Shown in pieces: positions 48,732 to 59,270 of a stretch of 64,000 nucleotides of DNA (position 1 is its first letter; each line of letters starts with the position of its first letter). The notes under the pieces were generated by a model, which saw nothing but the letters and a program-made list of their open reading frames with translations, had not been told where the DNA came from and searched no databases. The DNA lies in the NCBI RefSeq assembly GCF_026151205.1, contig NC_087080.1, positions 2,395,096 to 2,459,095 on the forward strand, written 5' to 3'. A program made the position numbers and the translations under genes. This DNA is from Bolinopsis microptera. Its lineage: Eukaryota > Ctenophora > Tentaculata > Lobata > Bolinopsidae.

Positions 48732-49160
48732 TGCGTGAACTTCCCCTGAATAATACATTTGCTTACGTAGTATGTGAACGATCCCTAACAGAGTCTGGAG
48801 CATAATGAGCAATTGACGCGACGTAAAATCATGACAACGCTCCTGTTTATAATCGAAAAGCTTAACAAAGATATCATACACATAATTTATAGACATAAAT
48901 TAGGGCTGGGTTTTCCAAAAATACTGATTTACTTTTTTAATAACTTAATACCGAGTAATCTAGATTTTATTCTGTTTTCGGTTGTTTCAAGATTTATTGG
49001 GGACTTCAACAGTAAAGCCAATTTTTACCGTTCGATTTCGGTAAAATAAAATAGTACAATGCACAGTAAATAAGGGTTCCCAGCCAGATCAGATGGTTTC
49101 TAGTGCACCCCCCTCTCTAGTGCAACCCCCTCCCTCCTCCCCCTCCTTCCTCCCCCTTCT
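48732..49160 (+). repeat. Segmental repeat shared with 52933-53400
   Basis: About 430 bp, nearly identical, beginning with a MITE end (CTTACGTAGTATGTGAACGA) and ending in CT-rich sequence (CTAGTGCACCCCC). It contains a 78-codon ORF that stays open in both copies with a few replacements (starts MTRRK, ends RSISVK), but no splice or start context supports it as a gene. Confidence 0.85.
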
Positions 49161-49429
49161 CTAGTGCACCCAGTAGTAAACCCGCGATGGGGTGGCATGT
49201 GCCTCAAAAAAATATTACAAACATTTATTATTATATCAAATTATCCCATTTATCATTAAATAATTCAACAATATCAATAACTTATGGTTATTGGTTGATC
49301 CTTCACACTTAGTAAAATATATAAAAATAAAGTTAATCTATATTATCTCCCCTAAAGAATAAATAATCTATAAATATAAATTAACTATATTATCTCCCCA
49401 CTAAACTCTTGTCATGTTTATTAGATTTT

Positions 49430-50890
49430 TAAAAATCGTAATAACAATGTTCTCATAGTCATTTTATCAAAGCGGTAGAAATCCAAATCTTGTCCGTCCA
49501 CGAAAATTGTTTACGTCAAGTTTTTGTTTATCGAGTAAGTAACGTACAATATTGTCCTTGAATGTATTAATAAACTTATCTTGTAACTTAGGTACCTTAA
49601 AGGGAAGGATTTTATTTATTTTTTTTGTCGTGTTGTTATATAATCGTGGTCCTACGTTAGAGATGCTATAATCGGTGATACGTAATCTGTTGAACTTAAT
49701 TTCAGAATACTTTGGATTTCTCCTTTCCGTTTGTCTAAGCGGTGACTTTCCAAAATATATACTACAGATACTTGATGGCATAGTTGGTTCGTGCGCACTT
49801 AATGTACTTTTAAAACATAACGCACTTAACGTACGAAAAAACGTAAAACGCTATTTTACCTACCCTCGCTGGGCCATTTGCGGTTTTTTCATTTTTGAAT
49901 ACACAGTTCAAAACATCAGACAGTGTTATTTCCAAGATTTCACATAAACTGTCATTGGTGAGCCTTACAGTAGCTATTTTTGCAATGCCAGTGTGCGTGT
50001 GCAGTGTTGCGGGCGTTGCCCCTGGACTGAGTGTAAACTGTAACGTGATATAAGAGCGAATTTTCCAGAACGTGTAAGATCTGTTCACTACACTGCTGCA
50101 GTCTACAGAAAATGCTGGTGAATTCAACGGTAAACGTACTTAAACGCACTTTTAACGCACGAAATAATTCAAACGCACGTACTTTTCCCGAAAAATTGAC
50201 GCACGAACCAACTATGCTTGATGGTGCTACTCCCATATAAACCTTGTGCATCAAAGTTAGACAGCTTTTAGCAATGAGATTAGGAAGAGCCAAAATTCCT
50301 ATTTTGTTGAAGATGGATTTTGTGTGAGATGGAAGTTTACGTTTTTCTTTGTCTTAAAAATAGTTATGATATTCTGAATCAGTGGTGCGAATAGCTTTCT
50401 TTTGAGCAGAGAATAAAGACTGAATGGAATTTAAAGATTTAGTACCCCAAACAGTTATAGCGCAATAATACAGGTGAGATTGAATTAAGCTATTGTATAG
50501 CATTTTTTGAGCTTTATTCGGAATGGAACTTTTAAGTTTCATCATTACGCCAGCATTTCTAGATATTTTAGTCTTTAACTGTTTAATGTGCTGGCTCCAG
50601 CTAAGTTTTGAGTCAATTATGACACCTAAAAATCGTTCATATTCACTTTTCACTAGTCGCTGGCCTTCTATACTAATATTTATATCCTCTAGTAATCTGT
50701 TAGTGAATATCATGTATTTAGTTTTTCCTACATTAAGTTTAAGGCCGTTGGTTTTAACCCATGTCTGTACAGTATTTAAAACTCTGTTTGTACGCATATT
50801 CAGTTCAGTGTACGTGTTGGCAGAAACAATGATGGTGCTCAGCATGGATAAAGAGTTAAAGGTATTGTCTGCAGGTAGAAGTTATGCTAA
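49430..50890 (-). pseudogene. Reverse-transcriptase relic of a non-LTR retrotransposon
   Basis: Minus-strand pieces: 50845-50354 covers the RT palm/thumb (GLKLNVGKTKYMIF, FLGVIIDSKLSWSQHI, SHLYYCAITVWG), with the tail at 50350-50217 and 49778-49467 (GPRLYNNT). The catalytic YADD box is lost: the frame reads MLSTIIVSANT where YADDTIIVSANT would be expected. A hAT-type MITE splits the 3' part. Confidence 0.8.
49779..50216. mobile_element. hAT-type MITE with 8-bp target duplication
   Basis: 438 bp. Terminal inverted repeats are CATAGTTGGTTCGTGCG at the left and its complement at the right. The 8-bp CTTGATGG flanks both sides (49771-49778 and 50217-50224), as expected for hAT superfamily insertion. 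Subterminal ACGCACTTAACGTACG-like motifs occur on both sides. No transposase ORF. Confidence 0.9.
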
Positions 50891-50940
50891 GGGGCTAGGG
50901 AGATTTTTCACTGGATCTAACAGGCTAACATAGGTCACGT

Positions 50941-51275
50941 GAAATGTAATCTGGCAGCAGATTGGCTGGGAGTTTGTGGGTTTCAGAGTAGGTGGTAAAG
51001 GTGTGTGTTTAGCGGAAAAGGTTCATTTCTTCTTGGTATTTTGTAGTTGGCTTGAGTTTATATCAAGCTACCTGCATTTCACAGCAACCCCGCAACATAT
51101 TCAGCTTCATTGCTCAATAGTTTCTTGCAAAAGAGTCTCACGACATAACACTTAACTTTACACTTGACCAATTTGTATTGGTCGTCAACCAAATAGCTAC
51201 AGAAGTACAGAGACAAGAAGGTTAAAGAAGTAGTCCCAAGGGCGGGTCTCCATCCCACCAGGAACGTGCCGGGAG
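50941..51275. other. Upstream of the Gly-rich fucolectin-like gene; nothing recognised
   Basis: No coding exon or repeat is recognised. The promoter of the gene starting at 51276 should lie here. Confidence 0.4.
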
Positions 51276-52912
51276 ATGACTACCAAACTCATTTGTATCT
51301 TCATCTGGTGTACTGCCCTGTGTGCAGGTAAATAAAGCACTAATCTGAAATTTTAATCCATCTACAACTGTCCAACTGATGACGTCAGCAGTATGACGTC
51401 ACACTGCTGACGTCACAGCTTGATAACTCAGACCAATTGTTTGGTATTTTGTAGTTTATTTTTTATAGTTTAACGTTGATAATTTGATATATATTATATA
51501 CAGGAGCAGCAGGAATAGATGGAGGAGCAGCATCAGGAGGAGGAGAAGGAGGAGCAGCATCAGGAGGAGAAGGAGGATCAGCATCAGGAGGAGGAGAAGG
51601 AGGAGCAGCATCAGGAGGAGGAGAAGGAGGAGCAGTATCAGGAGAAGGAGAAGAAGGATCAGCATCAGGAGGAGGAGAAGGAGGAGCAGCATCAGGAGGA
51701 GGAGAAGGAGGAGCAGCATCAGGAGAAGGAGGAGGAGGAGAAGCATCAGGAGGAGGAGAAGGAGGAGCAGCATCAGGAGGAGGAGAAGGAGGAGCTACAA
51801 TTGTCAGATTACCTCGACCAGTATCTGGGACAATGACTACTTGTAATAAACCGGCAAGTACATCACAACATTATATATTATACACATAATATATAACGAT
51901 ATATAATACTACTATATAACCGGTAACATATTTAAACCTGCTGATCATAATAATATAATATTCCAAACCTTATATTCTATCTAATGAGCACTACTCGGAT
52001 GGTGGATTTATTGAAGCTATAAAGCAGACAGCTCTATATACATTATACAAGTTGATAGGGGCATTCATTCCTAGCTACCGTTAGTACCCCTGTTATTGAC
52101 TAATGATGATACCCAACAGGACACAACACTTGAGGAGTGTGCTGGTGGTGCGTTTGATGACAACAACTCCACTTCTGCCGACTCAGCTGATGATGTGGTG
52201 CAGAGCGCGCGTCCTCAGTACCTGACTCTGTCCTTTAACAGACCCTACATCTTCCACTTCGTTATTCTGACGTTTTATAGGTACGTTATCAGTAATTACC
52301 TGTGACTATTTTATTTTCATTAAAATCCATTTCAAAGTGAAGAGTAGGAATCAAACCAGGGCTGATAATAAAGTGGCATTGTTGAATGTATCATCACACA
52401 GTGACAGTGTACCTACTATCACACAGGTGGGATGATTGGTGTAGGAGTAGTGCGTATTGCACTTACACATGGAAGAGGCTGGAGGGGATCCAGATATCTA
52501 TCAAGAACAGCAACACACAGGTAGTAGTAGTAGTATATCACCCACACAGGTTAATAAGCAGGTCATAAATACTGAGGGGGAATAAGATCAATATCACATA
52601 ACGTCAACAATGATACATTAATGGAGATAAACTGATAAACCCAATGACCATTATAGTTTTAGAAATAAACACTGAACATTGAACAGCTCCCAACAAGTAT
52701 TCTAACCCAGGACTCAGTGGTGTGCGGCACAGTCCCCATTGGTTCCTACAATATACCAACTACAGAGGCACTGCAGTCAGGCAATGCACCAGATCCTGTA
52801 GCAGTGACAGTAACCTGCGAAGGGAGACCCAATGGAGACACCTTGGTACTGCACCAGACTATAGGTACCCATCTTGTAGTCTCGGAGGTCATGGCTTACG
52901 GGGTTATTGAGG
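51276..52912 (+). CDS. Secreted Gly/Ala/Ser/Glu-repeat protein with fucolectin-like domain (3' end not found)
   Basis: Exons 51276-51327, 51504-51853, 52120-52280, 52427-52520 and 52711-52912; phases 1, 0, 2, 0 and final 1 match throughout. Exon 1 is a signal peptide (MTTKLICIFIWCTALCA). Exon 2 encodes repeats of AASGGGEGG type and ends TTCNKP at a GC donor (CCG|GCAAGT); the normal GT rule gives no in-phase alternative. Exons 3-5 form a divergent F5/8-fucolectin-like fold (EECAGGAFDDNNSTS, RPYIFHFVILTFYR, DDWCRSSAYCTY, VVSEVMAYG). It ends at GTAAGC in phase 1, as the neighbouring genes do before their CCP exon, but that exon is not seen; a segmental repeat follows. Likely extracellular lectin-like, related to the genes at 42.4 and 47.5 kb. 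Confidence 0.7.
51520..51795 (+). repeat. Coding GGA/GCA-rich minisatellite
   Basis: Units of 30-33 bp (GCATCAGGAGGAGGAGAAGG) repeated about eight times within exon 2 of the secreted gene. Confidence 0.9.
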
Positions 52913-52932
52913 GTAAGCGTAGTTATAGTGAC

Positions 52933-53400
52933 ATGCGTGAACTTTCCCCTGAATAATACATTTGCTTACGTAGTATGTGAACGATCCCTAACAGAGTCTG
53001 GAGCATAATGAGCAATTGACGCGACGTAAAAACATGACAAAGCACCTGTTTATAATCGAAAAGCTTAACAAAGATATCATACACATAATTTATAGACGTA
53101 AAATAGCGCTGAGTGTTCCAAAAATACTGATTTACTTTTTTAATAACTTAATACCGAGTAATCTAGATTTTATTCTGTTTTCGGTTGTTTCAAGATTTAT
53201 TGGGGACTTCAACAGTAAAGCCAATATTTACCGTTCGATTTCGGTAAAATAAAATAGTACAATGCACAGTAAATACTAAATAAGGGTTCCCAGCCAGATC
53301 AGATGGTTTCTAGTGCACCCCCCTCTCTAGTGCACCCCCTCTAGTGCAACCCCCTCCCTCCTCCCCCTCCCTCCTTCCCCCCTCTCTAGTGCACACTTTC
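52933..53400 (+). repeat. Second copy of the 48732-49160 segmental repeat
   Basis: Follows the last exon found of the Gly-rich gene, as its twin follows the CCP exon of the duplicate gene. Both may therefore be copies of the same intron. Confidence 0.85.
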
Positions 53401-54411
53401 CAAACTGTTCCAGTTGGAACCCAGCTACAAGTACAATAATATGATCCTTTACAATAGACTCTATGATCTGCCACTGTGTTTACTGTTGAACAGCTTATAG
53501 GGTTATTAGCAACCTATACCATTATAACATTGCTAACTTAAACCCACGATCTGTAGTCAGATAAAAAAAGAGGGTCTGGATTTGGGATTTTATGAAAAAA
53601 TGACCAGCAATACACAATACCCGTGCGTTTGAAGAACTCGTAGTTTTACTCTTAGTCTTTACCTATGTAAAGGTGGTAAACCATTATTGTCATTATCCAA
53701 GTTCATTCAAGAATATTCTTCAACTCACGACCTGTTAAGATAATGACTAGAAAGAGTGGGCCCTTTTTACTGTTTTAGCTCAGCCTTCACCTTGTCCACG
53801 GCAAGGCTCGTTGACATTATCTTAGCGGATAATTTCTGGATTTTCCCGATATCACTTCATACTATAAATGTTTCATGATACAGAAAATTGTATTCATAAA
53901 GTTAATCCTGCTCCCTACCTCAATCCCTGCCAAAATCGTGTCTTGTGCCAAACGTGTCTTGTGCCATCCTCATTCCTCAGTGACCTTGTAAGATGGTCAT
54001 TGAAGAAAAATTCAGTCAAAACAGTAAAATTTGGGTCGCGGAAAGTTGAAATTTTGAATGTCCTACCGGTAGGACATAATCAACATTTTCATTACATCAA
54101 AGTTGTCTCCCGATTTACTGCTTCCAGTACCTTGATGGCGACTTGTGTCATTCTCACCGACCTCACTGATTGGTCACTGGTCAAAATTTCAGTAAAAACC
54201 GCGAAATTTTGGTCAAGGGGACGGCAGAAAAGCTCCTCTTCCAAAATCTTCCAAAATCTCTTTATATATTCTGATGATTTTCCGTTTATCAAAAGTTTTT
54301 TCTGCTTTTGCTGCGACCTACAGGATTTACATGGTGAACAAGGCAGCCTATTCACACGATCTAGTTTTATGGGAGAAATAACGTAAGTCTCTAGCTTAGT
54401 TATCCGTGTGA
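53401..54411. other. No gene recognised; internally repeated ORF of doubtful meaning
   Basis: An ORF of 172 codons (53868-54386, +) contains two related segments (NSVKTVKFGSRK and ISVKTAKFWSRG), reflecting a diverged DNA duplication. No signal peptide, domain or splice context supports it. Confidence 0.4.
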
Positions 54412-56350
54412 CTTGTGGCTGTGACTTGTGGCTGTGACGTGTGGCTGTGACGTGTGGCTGTGACGTGTGGCTGTGACGTGTGGCTGTGTCGTGTGGCTAT
54501 GACGTGTGGCTGTGGCTATGACGTGTGGCTGTGACGTGTGGCTGTGACGTGTGGCTGTGACGTGTGGCTGTGACGTGTGGCTGTGACGTGTGGCTGTGAC
54601 GTGTGGCTATGGCTGTGACTTGTGGCTGTGACGTGTGGCTGTGACGTGTGGCTATGACGTGTGGCTGTGACGTGTGGCTGTGACCTGTGGCTGTAACCTG
54701 TGGCTATGGCCTATGACGTGTGGCTGTAACGTGTGGCTGTGACTTGTGGCTGTGACCTGTGGCTGTGACCTGTGGCTGTGACCTGTGGCTGTGACCTGTG
54801 GCTGTGACGTGTGGTTATGGCCTATGACGTGTGGCTGTGACGTGTGGCTGTGACGTGTGGCTATGGCTGTGACGTGTGGCTGTGACGTGTGGCTGTGACG
54901 TGTGGCTGTGATGTGTGACTGTGACGTGTGGCTATGACGTGTGGCTGTGACGTGTGGCTATGACGTGTGGCTGTGATGTGTGGCTGTGACGTGTGGCTGT
55001 GACCTGTGGCTGTGACCTGTGGCTGTGACCTGTGGCTATGGCCTATGACGTGTGGCTGTGACGTGTGGCTGTGACTTGTGGCTGTGACTTGTGGCTGTGA
55101 CGTGTGGCTGTGACGTGTGGCTGTGACGTGTGGCTGTGACGTGTGGCTGTGACGTGTGGCTATGGCTGTGACTTGTGGCTGTGACGTGTGGCTGTGACGT
55201 GTGGCTATGACGTGTGGCTGTGACGTGTGGCTGTGACCTGTGGCTGTAACCTGTGGCTATGGCCTATGACGTGTGGCTGTAACGTGTGGCTGTGACTTGT
55301 GGCTGTGACCTGTGGCTGTGACCTGTCGCTGTGACCTGTGGCTGTGACGTGTGGCTGTGACGTGTGGCTATGGCCTATGACGTGTGGCTGTGACGTGTGG
55401 CTGTGACGTGTGGCTATGGCTGTGACGTGTGGCTGTGACGTGTGGCTGTGACGTGTGGCTGTGATGTGTGACTGTGACGTGTGGCTATGACGTGTGGCTG
55501 TGACGTGTGGCTATGACGTGTGGCTGTGATGTGTGGCTGTGACGTGTGGCTGTGACCTGTGGCTGTGACCTGTGGCTGTGACCTGTGGCTGTGACCTGTG
55601 GCTATGGCCTATGACGTGTGGCTGTGACTTGTGGCTGTGACTTGTGGCTGTGACGTGTGGCTGTGACGTGTGGCTGTGACGTGTGGCTGTGACGTGTGGC
55701 TGTGACCTGTGGCTGTGTCGTGTGGCTATGACGTGTGGCTGTGGCTATGACGTGTGGCTGTGACGTGTGGCTGTGACGTGTGGCTGTGACGTGTGGCTGT
55801 GACCTGTGGCTGTGACCTGTGGCTATGGCCTATGACGTGTGGCTGTGACGTGTGGCTGTGACGTGTGGCTGTGACGTGTGGCTATGACGTGTGGCTGTGA
55901 CCTGTGGCTGTGACCTGTGGCTGTGACCTGTGGCTATGGCCTATGACGTGTGGCTGTAACGTGTGGCTGTGACTTGTGGCTGTGACGTGTGGCTGTGACC
56001 TGTGGCTGTGACCTGTGGCTGTGACCTGTGGCTGTGACGTGTGGCTATGGCCTATGACGTGTGGCTGTGACGTGTGGCTGTGACGTGTGGCTATGGCTGT
56101 GACGTGTGGCTGTGACGTGTGGCTGTGACGTGTGGCTGTGATGTGTGACTGTGACGTGTGGCTATGACGTGTGGCTGTGACGTGTGGCTATGACGTGTGG
56201 CTGTGATGTGTGGCTGTGACGTGTGGCTGTGACCTGTGGCTGTGACCTGTGGCTGTGACCTGTGGCTATGGCCTATGACGTGTGGCTGTGACGTGTGGCT
56301 GTGACGTGTGGCTATAGCTGTGACGTGTGGCTGTGACGTGTGGCTGTGAC
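54412..56350 (+). repeat. 2-kb minisatellite, unit GTGACGTGTGGCT
   Basis: About 150 units of 12-13 bp with CTTG, CCTG, ATGT and GGCTAT variants. A composite pattern with CTATGGCCTATGACGTG recurs near 54708, 55258 and 55936, showing higher-order duplication of roughly 550-680 bp. Confidence 0.97.
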
Positions 56351-57247
56351 GTTTGGCAGTGACGGTATCCAAGACTCGAATCCAGTAAGCCAAACCACAG
56401 ATCCGATAATCCGACAATTTTAGCCGTTGAGTCAAAAAACGTTAACAGGTGAGACGAAGCTACACAGTCTGTGTAAGCCATGAGTCTAACTTGGCTTATG
56501 GGTGATTCTCATCAAAACCGACCCAAAATTACTTGGGCGTAGAATAACAGGTCATCAAAATATATAACTAAAATATAACTTAGAAATATAAAATTAAGTT
56601 AATACTGCTAAAAAAGGCCAAAAACGGGAGGTTTCAGATAATGATCCACCCGTAACACAGGCCTTTCAGACACTATAACTCATCTTATGATCAATATTTT
56701 TTCACAAAACTTTCTGAAAGGCTTATTTATAGGACAGGTAGTACTTCTAACAAGTTTGGAATCTTTATCTTAGTAGATAAGGAAAATTTAGGCTGATAAA
56801 AATCTGGAGCGTTACGCCCGTAACAAACCCGTAACACGTTACGGGCGTAACAAATTCTTAAATGTTACGCCCGTAACACGTTATGGGCGTAACAATTTCT
56901 CAAATGTTACAGCTGTAACACGTTGTTGGTGCAACGAATTTGTAAATGTAACACCCGTACAGTTATAAAATGGTACCAATACTAATAGGTGTGTAATGTA
57001 AATACGATGTACTGTAGTGTCTGGAAGAGTAAATATCTTCCTAGATAGGTATGTGATTGAATTCTTCATGATTAAATTTGACACGAGGAAGCAGTGTTAT
57101 TCTAGTTCCCGGAGGTATTTATTCATTTGATGTTTGCAGCAGTATTCTTGTTTGACTCTTTGTGAACTCTTTGGAGAATTAGTCAAACTGCTAGCTATCT
57201 GTCGAGGATTTTAACTAATTTGTCGTTTTTTTGAATTTTGTTGTTTT
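56351..57247. other. Noncoding; palindromic GTTACGGGCGTAAC cluster
   Basis: Between 56811 and 56935 TTACGCCCGTAAC and its inverse alternate around ACACG, giving about three hairpin-forming copies separated by AAATTCTTAAAT-like spacers. No coding exon is seen. Confidence 0.6.
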
Positions 57248-57595
57248 TTGCTAACTACAGTTGAGATAAAAAATAATCGATTCATAGAACTTAATGTTGT
57301 AGAATCAATTAATCTCATTTGCCTTTCTAGTTTTTACGAAAAAGTGGCCCGTAGTCGGTGGAGAATGTTAGGACATGTTTTGCGGGGTCCTATTGACGGA
57401 CCAGCGTTTTCTTCCCTCATTTTTGCCATCAATACACTGGACTTACCAGGGAGAAGAGGAAGACCCCAAAGCAATCTATTCTCGCTGATTGTGCATGATT
57501 TATGTAAAAGAAATCTTTATTTGAATAATATCTTTGACCTGCATTATCTCCGTAATTTGAGTTATGACAAGAGATATTGGCGGAAATTGCAATGA
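57248..57595 (+). pseudogene. 3' end of a non-LTR retrotransposon ORF
   Basis: The last part of a reverse-transcriptase polyprotein: RSRWRMLGHVLRG and LPGRRGRPQSNLFSLIVHDL are typical of the C-terminal region of RTE/CR1-like elements. It stops at 57595; the upstream RT is absent. It may belong to the same family as the ORF at 61699. Confidence 0.7.
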
Positions 57596-57715
57596 AGTTC
57601 TTTATTTTTAGTTTTTGTTTTAGGGAAAGATTAGACTTGGGCGTTGTTTTTTAACTATCCCTTGTTTAGAACTTTGATTTAATAAATATAAGTTTTTACG
57701 AATTTGCTTTCTAGA

Positions 57716-58192
57716 ATGCCTGGGGACGAAGAGGAGAAATTCGGGGGGAGAACAAGATCGGGAAGAAGTAGAGATGCAAAGGATTATATTGTAGAAGAAA
57801 GCAAGGGCAGTGGATCACAGAAGGAGAAGAGAGCAGAGGAGAAGAGGGCGGCAACTAGGCTTCGGGTTGCTAAATTCCGGGAAAAAAGGAAGGCAGATGT
57901 TGCCAGGCAACAAGAATACCTGGCAGCGGAACGAGTAAGGGATAAGGAAAGGAGAGAGAAGCCTAAGTCCCGCAGTGAAACAAAGAGGCTGAGACTAAAA
58001 GCAAAACTAAGAATGCAAGAGCAACGGAAAAAGGTGAAAGATAGAGAGGAGAAAGACGAGATGCTGCAAAAACGGAAAGGATTGCTTAAACGAAAATCCA
58101 CGCTCAAGAAAAAAAAGAGTGAGATTGGAATCCTCAAAAAACAAATCAGAGAGTTGACTGCAGAGATGGAGGGTATGAGGTCGGACAATTGA
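57716..58192 (+). CDS. Basic coiled-coil protein, probably mobile-element encoded
   Basis: 158 codons from ATG, preceded by a good acceptor (TTTGCTTTCTAG), so an upstream noncoding exon is possible. The protein is Lys/Arg/Glu-rich with a long helix (KRAATRLRVAKFREKRKAD, then RRKxV- and KRK-rich parts) and a final leucine-spaced stretch (IGILKKQIRELTAEM). There is no zinc finger. It resembles small basic helical proteins accompanying invertebrate mobile elements. It lies between a retrotransposon tail and polymerase-B-type ORFs on the other strand. Confidence 0.5.
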   Translation: MPGDEEEKFGGRTRSGRSRDAKDYIVEESKGSGSQKEKRAEEKRAATRLRVAKFREKRKADVARQQEYLAAERVRDKERREKPKSRSETKRLRLKAKLRMQEQRKKVKDREEKDEMLQKRKGLLKRKSTLKKKKSEIGILKKQIRELTAEMEGMRSDN

Positions 58193-58714
58193 AAAACGGC
58201 AAAAGCTCTGATTGCCAGCCTAGTATATGATGCATTTTTCAATAGCCATTTTGGGAAAAAGTTAGGCACAAATAATGAAAGTAAGCATATTACGTAATGT
58301 TACCGGCGGCGACCTTGTAATTAGTGTGATATCATGTTCCATGTGGAAACTATACTGGATGTAACTTGATTATTACGTCATGTTCATTGCTCACGGTACA
58401 TTTGTGATATTATCGTGTAACGATCTTACCAGATTAAAGTGGGTCAAAGTGAGGTAATAATGTACCACCTGCAGCACGCTATCCTTAATCCTTATCCTAT
58501 AAAAGTATAAAGCACTTGAGTGACTTATTTAATCGTTTCTAGTAATTAATTTACACCAGCTGTCAATATAAACTGATTGTTGCTGTTAAAAGTAAAACAA
58601 ATGATTCGTAACTGGTTAGAAAAATAAATGGAAATGAATAAGTTTTTACGAATAGCATTAGCTGAATATTATTTACACGATACACATCCAAAAATAAGTT
58701 TTGACAGACTTAAA
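58193..58714. other. No gene recognised
   Basis: AT-rich spacer between convergent ORFs. AAGTTTTTACGAAT occurs at about 58637 and also at about 57688, a possible element-specific repeat. Confidence 0.4.
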
Positions 58715-59167
58715 TTAAGGTCTTAGTTTAAATCTATAAATATCAAATCGTACGCACACAATTCTTTCCACTGTCCATTTTGTTGATGGTCTGTGTAGTC
58801 GAGCATAGTCAAATGCGTCTTGTTGCTCAATATCCTCAACAAATTGTCTATAATCAGACGGAGTTTCTAATAATCGAGGGAGTGTAAACAGCATCGTGTT
58901 GTTTGACGGATGAAAGAACTTTAGTTCATCTGTAGTCCTGTCCTTGAGAATAAATCCAAACGCCACATTAACTTTGAACTTCTCGTTGTATTTTGCAACA
59001 ACTTCTTCAGCTTTTCTTAAGATCGCACTATTATCCATGGTGAGTATAGGAAAATGGTAAACATCTTTCAATCGACCCTGTCTCACACTCGTTTTAATTG
59101 TGTTCCAACTCTTTTTGTAAATATCCTGATATTCTCCAGGAATTTGTGCAAGTGTGGAACGGTCCAT
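58715..59167 (-). CDS. Hypothetical protein of a polymerase-B-type mobile element
   Basis: 150 codons, intact. It contains KDVYHFPILTM, NVAFGFILKDR, ELKFFHPSNNTML and RPSTKWTVERIVCVRF. By recall, proteins with such a pattern (a conserved FGF-x-L turn, a His-x-Ser/Pro-Asn box, and an RPxSKW motif) occur beside DNA polymerase B genes in cnidarian and other invertebrate genomes. Function unknown. It is 104 bp downstream of the zinc-finger ORF on the same strand, as in a compact viral-type element. Confidence 0.55.
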   Translation of the reverse strand: MDRSTLAQIPGEYQDIYKKSWNTIKTSVRQGRLKDVYHFPILTMDNSAILRKAEEVVAKYNEKFKVNVAFGFILKDRTTDELKFFHPSNNTMLFTLPRLLETPSDYRQFVEDIEQQDAFDYARLHRPSTKWTVERIVCVRFDIYRFKLRP

Positions 59168-59270
59168 AACTAAATCTAATAATATTGACAGCAGAAGATT
59201 AATTTTGAAAAGCAGTTCTCCCAGATGCTTTTATAGTCTTTGTTCCGGAGGTCAATTTTATTCATTAATT

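Noticed and set aside
48813-49049. 78-codon ORF conserved in two copies
   Set aside because: Conservation is explained by segmental duplication of about 430 bp including noncoding flanks.
51456-51836. Poly-Leu and poly-Arg/Gln ORFs over the GGA-rich repeat
   Set aside because: Other frames of the Gly/Ala/Ser/Glu-coding exon, whose frame is fixed by splice phase from the signal-peptide exon.
53868-54386. 172-codon ORF as a gene
   Set aside because: Composition and internal duplication look like diverged repeat DNA; no domain, signal peptide or splice context.
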